Source of the DNA: Amoebophrya sp. A120
Lineage: Eukaryota; Sar; Dinophyceae; Syndiniales; Amoebophryaceae
Direction of reading: 5' to 3'
Length of the DNA: 64,000 nucleotides
Assembly (NCBI GenBank): GCA_905178155.1
Contig: CAJINV010000003.1
Span: 5,401,700 to 5,465,699, forward strand
The notes under the pieces were generated by a model that worked only from the letters and a program-made list of their open reading frames with translations, was not told the DNA's origin and did not search any database. Of this stretch, positions 10,000 to 21,872 are shown one piece after another; the first letter of the stretch is position 1; each line of letters starts with the position of its first letter. The translations under genes were made by a program, and so were the position numbers.

Positions 10000-12900
10000 C
10001 TACAGATCTTCATCGCTGGAGGCAGTTCTTTCTGCACGAAAAACGGTGATTATCTGTCGGTAGTAGGGTCGCACGGCAGCCAGAGAGTCTTCGAGCATGA
10101 TGTGGGAAAACTGGGACCACGAGTATCTGGTTGCAGGCGAGAGCTGAAACAGGAAGCCCGTGGTGGCGACGAGCAGAAAGAGCAGGCTCAACTTCGGAAG
10201 GCTGAGCCTGCGATCGAGGGCGTGCGCCGCGAGGTAGCAGAGGAAAAACCCGCCGAAAACGAGCAACAGATCCAGGTACGAGTTCTGCCGCAAGGTTTCC
10301 ACCACATCGTGAAACAAAGACACGCCCGGGGCGAACAGGGTCGTGTGGTCGAGTCGCAGCTGTTCGGGAAAGTCCTGGAACATCACGGAGTCTTGCTCGA
10401 TTTGGGCGTACAACTGCGGCACATCCTTCTCTTGCACCAGCTTCCACCGCCGCGCATCCAGATCCACCAAAAGGGATTCGGGGAGAGCAGGAGGACCTCC
10501 ACCAGGGACCACAGGCTGTTGTAGTGGTCCTCCTGCTGGTGGTTCTGGTTGCTCCGAAGATGAACCAGGAGAAGCTTCACCAGAAGTTGTCGTACTTTGC
10601 TGGTGCTGCAAATGCAATGCAGCGGCCTCTGCACGTAACAGGTTCGCTAGGGCTAACTTTGCGCGCGGTGGCCGCCCCAGCGACCACTCGGCGAGAACCG
10701 CGTCCGTTGCCAGGTTGACCCGCGCGCGCTGCAAAAAGAAGACCTCGTCCAGCTCGGAGTGCAGGACCGCATTCGGCGCCTGGTCCACCTCCGCCCTCGT
10801 TACCTTCGTTGCTTTTGCCCTTGCAAACACGTCGTCCACATCGGCGATTTTGTGCCCGGAGCCCCCCAACAAATCTTGCAGGTACTCCCGCCGCGCTGCA
10901 GCCAGCTTCCGCTGCAACGTTTGCTCGGCCTCGAGCGCCTGGGCGCCGGAGTGGTGCTGCACGATTTCGATCAGACAGAAGACCCGGTACTGCGAGTTGC
11001 TCCGACACAGCATATCGACGTTTGACGTGGTGAGGTAGGGCATCAAAAATTCCGCCTGCAGCGTGTACAGTGCCCGTGTGAGCCCATCGTCCGTCAGCGA
11101 CTTCGTCGGGAAAGTCACTATTTTCTCAACAAAAACTGCGTCCTCGTCCTGGACACCCTTCGATCTTCGCGTTCCCAGAACGAGAAGCGACGGAAATTCA
11201 AATTGCAGTGGCTTCTGCATTTTTTTAGCCGATGCGGATTTTTTTTTCTGGGGCTCACCCGATGTCGCTTTCGCTTCTTGCTCCTGCTGCCCGATTGTAG
11301 TTGTAGAACCACCCGAGGGAGCTGTTGCGGCGAGAGCTTCAATGGCCTCGCGCAACGGTGCATTCGCTGCGTCCCGCAATAGCTCCGTACGGACTACGCC
11401 GATCTGAAAAAGCGAATACCAGTGCACGCTGTGGCGCTTGAGGCTGAGCGGCAGCTGTTTGCTACTCACAGGTGCGACCAGCAGCAACTTTCGCTTGTTC
11501 TGGTTATGCCCCCCGCTGGCGCCTGCCAGAAACAGTTGCAGATCCTCCTCCGTGCGAATGCGGGTCACAGCTGACCCGGGGACGTGGGTAGTAATCCATT
11601 TGTGAATCTTGTCCGGGGTGGCGCGGCTGTGGGGTAGCGTGGGCGTGGTTTCCCCTGGGAGGGAGGGGGTGTAGAGGAACACGGTAGGGTGAATGCGGGC
11701 GGCTATGGGAAGTTGATTCAGCAGATCGCGGTCTTGACCGTAGTGGATTCGCCCAAATTTCACGCTCTGTCCCAGCGTGCTACCCGTCACCACTTCTTCC
11801 CTGATTTTATATATATATATTCATAGCCTACATGTACATCATGATATTTATAGGGATGATTTTTGGTCGTCTTGGTCTCAACGTCAACTCCTTCACAATC
11901 AACGTATGCACCCATTGGTCTGCTCAATATGGCGAAAGTTTCGGTCCTCCGCGGGTGTATTTTATTTGGTGGACGGAAACAAGGCTCATAAGCGGCATGA
12001 AGAGATGGAGATCGAAAAACAAAAACTATATATAGCCTCAGATCACAGCTGTAGCTACGTCTTACCACATCTGATGAAATGACCGGCAGGCGGAGTCGAC
12101 CTCAGAATAGGTTTGCAGCACCCATATGTCGTTCGAATTCAAGACTTTCTCGCGCCAATTTTTCGTCGTGATCGCCTCAGCAGCGGAAGGCAACGAATCG
12201 AGATCCACAGCTGACGTTTGGTCGTAAAGTTTGCGCTTGCGCCTGTCGCCGAGGGTTTCGTAGGCCCGGGAGATCTTCTGGAACTTCTTCAGGCACTCGT
12301 CACAGTTTGGGTTCTTGTCAGGGTGCCAGCGCAGGGCGAGCTTCTTGTAGCTCTTCTTCAAATCGGACTCGATCACACCACGGGTGACGTCGAGTACGCT
12401 GTAAAAGTCCTCTTCGTCGGACGTCCGCTTTGGACCGTCGCCCTCGTTGAAGCTCTCCTCGCCCGCCTTCAACACACCGAGGAACAACATTACCACAAGG
12501 ATCAGCGCAATCTGGCAGACCTGTGAGCGCAGGCCACCCCCAGCACCTCCTGCCGAGGAGGACCCCTTCGGTTTGTTCGTTTCATCTTCTCCTGCTTCTT
12601 CCCCGCGGCCCTGGTCCTCGCTGGCCGAGGGGAAAGACGAATGACGAGCACCTGCACCTGCACCCTGCTTGGAGTTGGAGGTCGCTGCACTTGCAGCATT
12701 ATTATTTCTGGGTCTCTTCAACTTCATCAGCTCCTGAGGCTTTCCCCCCAGAGCTATTCTGAGTAAAAACATCCCCACCCCAGAGTTGCCATGCAAATCT
12801 GCATGCCAAAAAAGTTTCTCATGCGAAGCCACATGAAAAGCTTGTTCTCGTCGTGTTTTGGGATTTGTGATGCTATAAAAAGCATGATATGCTAGATCTG

Positions 12901-13966
12901 TGATGCTGCTGAACTAGCTAAACAGGATTACACTACGAGGAAAAACCTGTCATGCGAAACGACCAAAGTTGGCTGATTTGTCTAGCAGATTTTCCATCTT
13001 GACTCTGGTATGGGGACGGTTTTACTCAGGATAAGAGCTTCTTCCTCCTCATCGGAGTCAAGCAGATCGCCGAGCTCCGTATCCTGTGCAAAATTATCGT
13101 ACTCGTATGGCAATCATGCATTACAAATCTTTTTTTAAAGGTAAATTCGCATTACAAATTTTACTTCTCATGCTGAGGAAATTTGTAATGCATTTATACG
13201 AATACGATACTTTTGCAATGCATACTCCGGGCCGTCGTACAAACTCCGCGTCTTTCGGGCCTGCAGCTTAGCAGCCAAAATTTTCCGTTTCTCATCCGCC
13301 AACCACTGTGCGTATTCATCTGTCAGTTTTTTTCTGATTATTCACTTGATGGTCCTAGTACGCAGAAGCAGAAAATTCGAGTCGTCCTCGTCTCCTTTTT
13401 TAGTGAGTATATTACACACAGAGACACTGACACTGCTCGAAGCGGAAGCTGTACTATTAGTTACTTCTTGTTTTTACCTCTTGGTCACTTGTCTCTGTGT
13501 CATGGTGTACTTGATTCGTGTTCTCCGTAGTACTGGACGTAAAGAAAAAACGTGAAAAATTACAGGTAGGACGAGGCTATCTTCAAGTTCAAACTACGTA
13601 CATCTACATGTCCTTGTGTAAAAATAAAGCGACTACAAAGCGACTACCTCCGGGCTTAGCCGACTTTATCCTTTCTTCCACAAGTTTTTTTCGTCTTTCG
13701 AGCTTTTCTTCTCGCACACGAGCAGCATACTTTTGCTCCTCCTTACTAAGGGCGGACGTTTTCTCCGCCTGCCTCGCCTTCCTCGCGCTGCTTTTCTTCG
13801 CGGTTTTGCTACTGCTTTCCTGTGTCAATTCCACCTCGTCCGCAGAACCGTCGGGCTCAGAGGTGCTGCTGGCGCCCTCATCGCCTGGATCTTTTGCATC
13901 TCTGCCCTCATCGCCAGCCTTTTTTGCCGGACGTGCTCGGCCTTTTCGATTTCGCGGAGGTCCCAT
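10000..13966 (-). CDS. Membrane-anchored J-domain protein with thioredoxin-like region
   Basis: Exons run 13966-13648, 13319-13225, 13079-13034, 12754-12066 and 11800-10000. The first and last introns are GT-AG (13647-13320, 12065-11801); the middle two are introners B2 and A1. All junctions are in frame. The protein of about 960 residues starts with a Lys/Arg/Glu-rich cytosolic stretch, then a membrane anchor (VCQIALILVVMLFLGVL). Next comes a J domain (EDFYSVLDVTRG to KRKLYDQTS) with the Hsp70-stimulating HPD in RWHPDKNPN. After it, WVLQTYSEVDSACRSFHQMW and VKFGRIHYG resemble a thioredoxin fold of the DNAJC16/ERdj5 kind. Two more hydrophobic segments near the C terminus (LDLLLVFGGFFLCYLAAH, LSLLFLLVATTGFLFQL) suggest further membrane passes. 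The role is probably as an Hsp70 co-chaperone at the ER membrane (inferred from the family). Confidence 0.8.
12755..13033. mobile_element. Introner A1 (family A)
   Basis: 279 bp. The ends are inverted copies of TATCCTGAGTAAAAC(G) followed by a CCCCA-type block. The AGAGC duplication lies at 12750-12754 and 13034-13038. It interrupts the J-domain gene between EEEA and LGGK; the frame is restored on removal. A frame that appears to start at 12832 inside it is not a real N terminus. Confidence 0.9.
13080..13224. mobile_element. Introner B2 (family B)
   Basis: 145 bp with the CTCCG duplication at 13075-13079 and 13225-13229. The ends carry the TGCAAAAGTATCG-type inverted repeat. It lies only 46 bp from A1 in the same gene, leaving a 46-nt exon (13034-13079). 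Confidence 0.88.
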
Positions 13967-14232
13967 GTAATGTCAGAGTTTGAATTAGTAGTTAAAAAGA
14001 GAAAATAAGACACTCGGCGGAAACTTTCGAAAACTTCAATAGGATCAAAAAATGTATCGTATGTTCGTTGACATCAACCAACCTTTCATCGAAACGATTT
14101 CAAGTCATGCCTGTAGTCTGCTGTAAGAAACAAGACTCAAGTAGAGTCCGAACAAGTTCTACAAACATCTTCTCTGTAGTCTGTTGCTGCACCATCTTCA
14201 TCTACTGGCGCGCAATCAAAATGTAAACGGAT
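13967..14232. other. Intergenic, AT-rich
   Basis: Short region between the J-domain gene start and the hAT-like element. No feature recognised beyond its likely role as the 5' flank of the J-domain gene. Confidence 0.35.
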
Positions 14233-14707
14233 TAAGGATGGAAAACTGCAAAATGTTTCATACCTATATACCCCAAAAATGGGCCGCATATTTTCAAAAT
14301 GGGCCGCATATTTTCGAAATTGGTCCACATAGGCACTTCTAGCACGCGGCAAACATCTGGGTTGCTTTTTTTGGCGTCCCCACTAGCACGATCCGACCGT
14401 GCTAGTGGGGACGCCAAAAAAAGCAGCCCAGCTGGTTGCCTCATGCTTTTGGAACCTATGCGGGCCAATTTCGAATTATGCGGCTCATTTTTTGGATATA
14501 TATTCACTTTTTCGCCCGCAGAGGTTCTAAAAGCGCGCGGCAACCAGCTGGGTTGCTTTTTTTGGCGCCCCCACTAACACGGTCCGACCGTGCTAGTGGG
14601 GACGCCAAAAAATGCAAAGAATGATCGCCATCGTGCTCGTAACCAGTGCCCGACCGTGCTAGCTAGTACTTTATAGGTATGAAACTTTTCTACATTTTCC
14701 ATCCCTA
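14233..14707. mobile_element. hAT-like MITE with 8-bp target duplication
   Basis: Terminal inverted repeats begin TA(A/G)GGATGGAAAA and extend about 33 bp, ending ...TTTCATACCTATA at the inner side. The perfect 8-bp duplication AAACGGAT lies at 14225-14232 and 14708-14715. An 8-bp duplication with TAGGG-like ends is typical of hAT elements. The 475-bp interior has two strong hairpins (14363-14425 and about 14553-14612) built on GGCGTCCCCACTAGCACG and its complement. There is no transposase, so it is non-autonomous. Confidence 0.8.
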
Positions 14708-15398
14708 AAACGGATGTGGAAACAGATCCAAATGATACGTAACTCACGCATCTCATCAGATCCTGATGAGCGAGGTAAGTTCAAGTTCTATCTCGTCTGG
14801 AAGGTACCGACATGGCAATATCAGCACCTTGATCTTACCACCCTAAAAGATCTTTATTTCGGCGGAAGAACAATCTTCACTTCTGAGAAGTTCTCGCATC
14901 CACACGCTATGCATGATCAATCTGAAGGTCCAGTTTGGAGAAAACACAAACAGGGCTTCAAGCGAAAACCGATGAACTCCTGTTGTTTCGAAGAGGCGAG
15001 CTTTGCGGGGAAAGATCTTGATCTTGATCTTCACTCGGACTATCCTGAAGTAATTGTAATTATATTGCGCAAGATAAGGAACACGTGCTCTGGATTCTTC
15101 CTGTGCAGCCACACGACGGCTGACTGTAGACGGCTTCTGACGTTATTCTCTTGTTTCTTCAGTACGCAGAAGTAGAAGAGTATGTTGTAGTAGTACAGCT
15201 ACATACTTACATGCATCATACAAGAAATAAACAGTTGTTGCGAGTGGAACGACGAAACGATAGCATTAGCAATTAGGCAGGCACACACACGTACAGCATA
15301 TTTCAAATTCAACAGCGTCAGCCAATAGTTCTTGAGGTGCAACATGCGTCTTCACGGAACTAGCGCTCGTGGTCCCGCACTCAACATTCAGGACCCTG
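14708..15398. other. Intergenic, no gene recognised
   Basis: A 153-residue plus-strand frame at 14714-15175 has no family signature, starts at the edge of the hAT-like element and is the only sizeable plus-strand candidate here, so I do not call it. A short CA run lies near 15286-15293. Confidence 0.35.
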
Positions 15399-18300
15399 CT
15401 AGCCCGCATATCGAATGCGTGGCAAGCCGTCCTCTGGTAGCTCATACCATGGCTGCTTACTAAGACAGCAGATGTGGATGGCTCGCGCGAGCTTGGAGGT
15501 TACAAACTCATACTTTTCGAGACGGGAATCACCCGGGATACTGCTATCGTCATAGCTCCCGGCTGCGATCCAAACCACCCCGGGCTGCGAGTCGTACACG
15601 ATCGAGAGCACCGTGCCACACTTGCGACAGACATGCCGAGAGCCCCATTGCGAAGTTCTGTCTAGCAGCAATGGGGACTCCTGCTCGTTTACTACATCTC
15701 CGAAGCCGTCTGTGACATTCCAAACAAGTCCCTCTACAACAGCTGCACCAGCACCAGTCGTACCCGCTACAGTTTTGCTGTTGCCTGCGGCAAGAGCCGC
15801 GCTCGGATTTGCAGTCAGTACGGGCGCCCATGTTTGGAAGAGTCCGCCACTTAATTTCCTGCACCATGAGCAGTAGCAATGCTGCAACTCCCGAGGAAAA
15901 GTGCCGTATATGTGGTACCTACATGCCCCACAATAACACCCGCCGGTGACCACCTCCGCTCCCTCACCCGAAGAATCTTTCGACGCGGATCTGTTTTCTG
16001 ACTTCGACAAAGTTCGATCGGTCCCTGTGCTGCTTGAGGCTCTTTCCATCACATTCGCCATAGAGGTCTCATTTGCTGTACTTCTTCCGCCGCTGGCACG
16101 TCGCCCCAGAAGAACAGCATCGCTCTTCCTTTTTTCACTCGCCGCCCGCAGGGCTTCGGCCGTTTGCCCGTACCAAGGCGCGCGGCGCTCGTATTGCAAA
16201 TCCACAATCGGGTTGTCGAGCGAGCCCAATTTGATCAACTGTGGCCACAGATCCGGCGCCGGAATGCGGCCCTTGCGCGCGTCGGAGTAATCGCCATCAT
16301 CGATTAGCCCACCCGACACGAAAAACCCGCGCTCGGGAACTAGCAGCCCAAGGGTGGAGTGGCAGTTGCGACACAACCACTTCTCTTGTACTAGAGAAAA
16401 AAAGTACACCCGTACCGAGAGAAAAAAATTGAGATGTGTTGCGAATTTTTTCGTGGTGCCACAAGGACTTTCTTATTTTGGCTGTAGTTCGGGATGACAA
16501 ACTTTTTCGCCACAACCGCGGCCCCTGTAATCGCCAAAGCCAAACCGCATTATCCATTTGATTTGTCCAAGCGGCACTGTGCATAACAGAAAACTGCCTC
16601 TTTTCTGGTTTCCGCATTGCAGCGTTTCGGTTTTCAGCGCTCAGCAGGGCCAATTGGCATTTATATTTATAGCAAAACAAATTTATGTCGTGGTACGACT
16701 GCACGTTTCTGTGAAATATCTCCGCTGTTCCGCTTTCCACCAGCCCGTCGCACCGCACGGAAATCTTGCGCACCAGGTTTCTTTACACTGAGTAAAAGCC
16801 TCCTTACCCCAGATTTTGTCTTCATGGTCAAAAACGAGGCGCAACACACTTTTCTTCCCCCCTTACCCTATGCTGCAGATGGCATGAAAAACACGCAGGT
16901 GAGGTGGGCGAGACTTGTTTTGGCGCAAAAGCACATGCACATGCTCAGGATGTTTCCCACCCGCGGCTCTCTAGAAGAGGCATTTTCTCGTAGCGTTGGT
17001 TTAGGAATGATCTGCCATGCGTGAATTAGGATAATAACGTGAAGTTGCGATGCATCTGGAGTAGTCCGTAGGCACGACTATACTGCATTATAGCGAAACT
17101 TGTTCTGCGTGGGTCCCACAAGTTCTGGATTCGTCTTGCAGATGAACACAATCCCTATATATAAGTATAAACAGCATCTTCAATCTTGACTTTTATCTTC
17201 ATGGAGTGAGGACGTTTTATTCAATCAGGATATCTTCTTGTCCATATTCGGCAGATGCACGTCCTTCTCCATCTCGAACCCCGTGGGGCCGCGTATCCTG
17301 AGTAAAAAGGTACCCACACCAGAGTTGTAATGCAGATTTGCAAAGACAGGAAGACTTGTAATGCGCATCCCCCTGACAGCCATTTCCAATCGCGTTTTTG
17401 AATTCGTGATGCTGTGAACAGGATGAGAAGAGAATCTGTGATGCGGCTGCACTTGCTAACCTGCACTACACTGCATAGCGCAACTTGTCATGCGTGACTC
17501 ACAAAACTCCTAGGTTTGTGTTGCAAAATCCCCATCCTGACTCTGGTGTGGGTACGTTTTTACTCGTCAGGATACCGCGGCGCGCGAGCTCATCTGCGGA
17601 GAAGGCAATGTCTCGCATCCCCTTGTAGAGGTTAGAGCTGTAACACCCGTTAGCATGAGAAGTTGCGAATTTGTAGTGAATTTTGCATGACAAATTGCAG
17701 GTGGGTCCGCCGGTACATTGTTCCTCTTGCCCTTCTGGGAAGTGGGTTCTGCACACCGCAGAAGTTGTCCAGGCTTATGCGGCGGGCAGCTTCTTCTAGA
17801 CATGGCCTTGGTGCCGTTCTTTGGCCATAGCCATACAATTTCGTCTCCCTGTGCTCGCATAAGAGCACTGCAACAGCCGCGGCAAAGACGCCAAAAATAA
17901 GGGCTCCGGAGCACATACAATTACGCAAGACGAAGGCCGCGCGAAGGCAAGGGCGAAAGGACGAGGCCGAGAGCTTTGGCGCTTCTATCCGGCAGGCGCG
18001 TGAACTCTCCCGGCCTTTTCGGCAGAATATAGACGGGCCGAGGGCAGCAGAGGGCGCTTGTCTTTTCCCCTCGGTCCCACTTCCCAGGCCCTACCTGTGC
18101 ACTTTTTTGAGCACTTTTCTGCGCTAAAGTTTGCTTATTACGGTCGAAACTGGGGGCCCGGTGAATTTTGAGGTGAATTTTGAAAAAGCCGTGGGTGAAT
18201 TTTGGCCCAAGGTGCCTATTCAAAATTCGCTAACGCACGAGAAACTCCGGGTTTTGGGGCTTCAAAAAAGTGTCGCCAAAACAAAAAGCCCCAAAATTCA

Positions 18301-19027
18301 CCAAGAGAATTCCTAACCTGGGGGTCACGTCGAAAAGGCTGCTGTGGCTGTGTGGGCCGCAAACGAGCAGCCCTTCACGCTGCGTGGGCTGCTTGGGCTC
18401 GTGTCCAGCCCTTTGCGCTGCGTACTTCTCTTTTAAAGCAATAAATGCAATACAAATTCACTGCAAATTCACCCTTCTGTACGCTAACGACCGTCCAAGG
18501 CATAGTCTCGTGCGAGAGCTCATCTGCGGATAAGGCAATGTCTCGCATCCCCTATGAAAGCCTCAGAATGGAAATCCTCAAAGTGTGATGCATGAAATGC
18601 AAGGCAAAAAAGACTGTATTGCAGAGGACACAATGGAGACCGACTATTGTCCTGCTAGGGGTTCAGAATTGGGCTACTGATTAGCACGAGAGAAGGGCAC
18701 CCCTTTGCCTACCTAGCATGACAGGCATGCTTTGAGTGCCCGGAAAATTTGTCATGCGCCGACTAGAAATGGCGCTTCAACTGGAGTCGTTTTTTTGCAT
18801 TACAAATCATTTCCACTTTGAGGATTTCCAACCTGAGGCTTTCATATCCCCTTGTAGAGGTAGACACCCCAAGCCGCGGCCGAGTGCTTGCGGCACTGTG
18901 CGCAGTGGCAAGCGAGCATCAGCACATCGTCCGGGCTGGCCACTTGCACCGTTAAAGTGTTCGCGTAGCATTTGCAGCTCGCCTGCAGTCGCACGGGTTC
19001 TTCACCATTGTGTTCTATAGATTTCAT
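15399..19027 (-). CDS. Tandem GFA/CENP-V-type zinc-binding protein
   Basis: Exons run 19027-18847, the 47-bp block at 18552-18512 or its copy at 17632-17575, 17293-17233, 16783-16705 and 16390-15399. Domain 1 has CKCYANTL, CHCAQCRKHSAAAW and, after a GT-AG intron (16704-16391), LCRNCHSTLG. Domain 2 has CYCGACRYHIYG, CYCSWCRKLSGG and CRKCGTVLS. These C-x-C, C-x-C-x2-C and C-x2-C sets are the zinc ligands of the glutathione-dependent formaldehyde-activating (GFA)/CENP-V fold. A Ser-rich linker of about 90 residues joins the two. Three introners (G1, A3, A2) and one longer insert interrupt domain 1. Removing A2 and then the GT-AG intron gives an open frame into LCRNCH, which supports the model. 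The substrate is unknown; GFA proteins are often only putative enzymes. Confidence 0.7.
16784..17232. mobile_element. Introner A2 (diverged family A, 449 bp)
   Basis: Ends read TACACTGAGTAAAAGCCTCC at the left and, inverted, TATCCTGATTGAATAAAACG at the right. The flanking duplication is imperfect (TCTT shared). It is longer than the usual 279 bp. Removal joins NMDKK to KPGAQDF in frame. Confidence 0.7.
17294..17574. mobile_element. Introner A3 (family A)
   Basis: 281 bp with the perfect CCGCG duplication at 17289-17293 and 17575-17579. The ends are inverted TATCCTGAGTAAAAA. Removal joins ELARRG to PTGFEME in the GFA-type gene. Confidence 0.9.
17586..18552. repeat. 47-bp direct duplication flanking an 880-bp insert within a gene
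   Basis: A 47-bp exon segment starting GAGCTCATCTGCGGA is present at 17586-17632 and again at 18516-18552 plus 18852-18861, with one mismatch. The second copy is split by introner G1. The sequence between has inverted termini (GTTAGCATGAGAAGTTGCG near 17650 against CTTCTGTACGCTAAC near 18475). This looks like an intron created by, or carrying, a long duplication. The interior (about 17930-18420) is GC-rich and repetitive, with repeated GGTGAATTTTG pieces near 18160-18200, and is not coding. Confidence 0.7.
18553..18846. mobile_element. Introner G1 (family G)
   Basis: 294 bp. The ends are TATGAAAGCCTCAGAATGG and its inverted partner ending GGCTTTCATA. The TCCCC duplication lies at 18548-18552 and 18847-18851. 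The unoccupied paralogous copy at 17586-17632 reads exactly as this locus would without the element and one TCCCC. Confidence 0.92.
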
Positions 19028-20245
19028 CTGCTGTGTTCCTTCCAAATAATATGAGAATCAGGGATGTAGAAGTTTTTATATCTTATTCTTTCCCAGGACT
19101 TTTCTAAAAGGGCCAAGAAGTAGTGCGACAGCGAAAGCACAAGCAGCTAGTAGTTCTGCTGCAGATAAAAATATCATGTCACGGAGACCTGAAATTTCGT
19201 CGATGCTATGTGAGGCGTATCACCCTTGCAAACGGGCTATCTTGTTGTGACCGTCACCTCTGCGCTTGCGACTTCTAAATTTGATGCTTTTCGATGCTGG
19301 TGCTGGTGCAGCTACTTTTGCATTACAGTGCGCGTCCGTACATACATAGCAGTCAGTAAACGCGGCCACCTGTATTGTTCATTTTAGTCTTTGTAGCAGC
19401 CAGATGAATGCTGCAGTTCCAGCTTCAGCAATTATCAGTCTGTTGCACTTGCAACTTCTACGCAGCTCGACAAATAATTTGCGCTTTTTTCATTTTTGAT
19501 TTCAACTTATACCGAAGAACTTGATGTGGTCTAAACAAACAAACCGACGGACGGCGACAAACAGGGTGGCATCTGCGTCATCTTCGCAGAACTGAAATGA
19601 CGTGGATGTGAAGACATCACCACTGCTACAATACTGCACCGGATTTGAAGCATGTACTTGAACTTCAACGTACAGAAGATTCAGATACTCTTCCACACAC
19701 TGCAACTGCACAAGTAGAGTGAGAATCAAGAGCATATATGCGGTTCTGCTATCTGTGAACATTCGATGGAAATCGCACACGAGTTCCCCTGTTACCCGTT
19801 TTTAACCTCCTTCAGTAGTTCGCATACAGAAGCTCACATGATTGACAACTTTGTTTTTTTTTCTAGTCGCCTCGATACTCTGGTAACTAGGAATTTCTAT
19901 TCGGTATAGGCGCACAGGAGGCAGCAGTTTCAGTCTGCTTGTCGTGCCAGCATTTTACACACTGTGAGAATAGCCGAAAGTGTTTGTTGTGATGTTTTTC
20001 ATTTCGTCCATCATACATCATTGGTTTGACTGGGACTGGTTTGTGGATTTAGAGGTTTCATGACATCACTTTTCCGTCTAAGTCCTCATACTCGTCGTGC
20101 ATTGAAATTTATACCTTTTCACTTACTACACTTTTTTTTTCCTGTCTCAATCGATATTAATCTGCATCTGCTAGAGCCTGGAAAGGATCGATTATGGAGA
20201 ACCACCATCAAAATTATTGTCTGGACCTTCAGCTTCACCCTGAAT
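19028..20245. other. Intergenic stretch, weak small ORF
   Basis: No supported gene. A minus frame at 19502-19780 (92 residues, GTG start) has a signal-anchor-like run (AYMLLILTLLVQLQC) and several cysteines further on; it could be a small secreted or anchored protein, at low confidence. The rest is AT-rich with T runs near 19855 and 20130. Confidence 0.3.
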
Positions 20246-21404
20246 TACACAAGCGAAATATGCCCCCGCCCCCGGAAATCAGCAATTCTGGGGTGCTTAG
20301 GAGGCACCCCATCTGGTGCTTAGGAAGCACCCCATCTGGTGCTTAAGCGCGTCGCACTAGAGCCGCGCGCTTTATTAGAGTCAACATCTCACGCGTGGCT
20401 GAAGAGTCAGCCTGCGCTCAATGAAAAAGAGGAGCGGGGCATCTCTACTGCCCCAGGCCGAAGGTTCCATCGCCATAGACACACACCCAAACCACCTCGA
20501 TCGGACCATGGTGACTATGGGGCCTGTATTTTATTACTTAGCTAGAGCGTTGCGATTCCGAGTCTAGCACTTCTACTGCTCTTCTTTATACTTATTATGC
20601 CTGTCTTCGGCAAGTAATTAAATCCTAGTTCGAAGCTGGCTCTCGAGCAAGCTTTTAGCTTTTGGCGCGGTCATGCACAGAAACGAAATCTGGGAAAAGC
20701 TCGACGGGCGAGTCCAATTATGGATCGGCGAATGCGGGCGATCCGGGTGTTACATAGCCACCCGATCTGCCGGAATCCGGCGGCGCAAAAGGAGCCGACT
20801 TTGCGGCTGTCGAATCGGGCCTGTAGCATGCGGATTCCTTTTAGAAAAGCCGCGAGCTTTTGCAGCGCCAGATCCCGGCAGACCGGGCGTTTATGTGACA
20901 CCCGGATCGGCGGACTTGCCGCATCTGGCGAGTGCAGCGCTCACCTTTTGGCGCCTGCATGCAAAAACCCCACATGCGTGCTGCAAAATGTCACAAGTGG
21001 AGCGCTCGCATGCCTACGATACCACGGCGCTCAGGGTGTGAGGTTGGCTCATCGCCGGCATGGATCGTCTTTGCTCCCTGAGCAGATGGCCATCATCCCA
21101 TGAGCTTGAGGCCGCGCAGCTTACTGCGTTTTTGTGCATCGCAGCGCCGTGCGTTATATTTTTGCCCTTGGTCGAGAGGTAACAAATGGAACGGGCCAGG
21201 AGATTTTGTTTCCGCTAGTCAAGCAAGGCTATTTGCCCGCCTGGCCGGGACCAGGAGCCTACCTTCTTGCCCCTAGGGCTCGAAGTTCGGGCTCCCGCGG
21301 TATCAAAGGGGCAGATGGGGTGCTTCCTAAGCACCAGATGGGGTGCCTCCTAAGCACCCCAGAATTGCTGATTTCCGGGGGCGGGGGCATATTTCGCTTG
21401 TGTA
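20246..21404. mobile_element. Non-autonomous DNA transposon with 93-bp terminal inverted repeats
   Basis: The arms at 20246-20338 and 21312-21404 are perfect reverse complements over 93 bp, starting TACACAAGCGAAATATGCCC. The TGAAT duplication lies at 20241-20245 and 21405-21409. The arms contain subterminal repeats of GGTGCTTAGGAGGCACC type. The interior has a second, degenerate long inverted repeat (about 20727-20800 against 20858-20935, both with GATCCGGGTGT-type cores). There is no transposase frame. The 5-bp duplication matches that of the introners, although the ends differ. Confidence 0.9.
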
Positions 21405-21409
21405 TGAAT

Positions 21410-21872
21410 GGCCCAACATTTAATGAACCCTATTGCTATCAACAACTGTGTCTTCATTAATGAAAGTTCTTTTCAACTGTAAAAATGCTTTTCAACTCTA
21501 TCAGCAGGAAACGAGGATTGACGCCAGGCATTTGACTTTCATCGCACCGCCGGACTACCGAGGCGTAAAAATCCGTGGCGTCACACGTATACCGGCTGCC
21601 CGATCATTGTGTTGACTCAGACGCGTAGGCCTCCGTGCCCATGGAGGAACGGGCGGCCCGACGGCTGCAGCTGCTACCGAGCCAGCCCCCGACGCTACCG
21701 CCCTGTATCGAATGAAAACATACTCGCCCCTGAGCAAAGTAGCATGCTGGCGTCTTTTTACTAGAACCTACGAATCAACAATGCTCTTTAACAGGACTAC
21801 ACCGCAACGAATGTATGACTGTAAATAATAACTGTTCCGTGGCGATAACGTAGGCTCGCCGGCACAAATGTG
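21410..21872. other. Intergenic, nothing recognised
   Basis: No gene, repeat or RNA feature can be supported between the 93-bp TIR element and the small ORF at 21873-22070. Confidence 0.35.

Noticed and set aside
12755-12832. N terminus of the J-domain protein starting at 12832
   Set aside because: That start lies inside introner A1; upstream exons continue the frame to the ATG at 13966.
14714-15175. 153-residue plus-strand frame
   Set aside because: No family, starts at the edge of a MITE, and is on the opposite strand from all supported genes.
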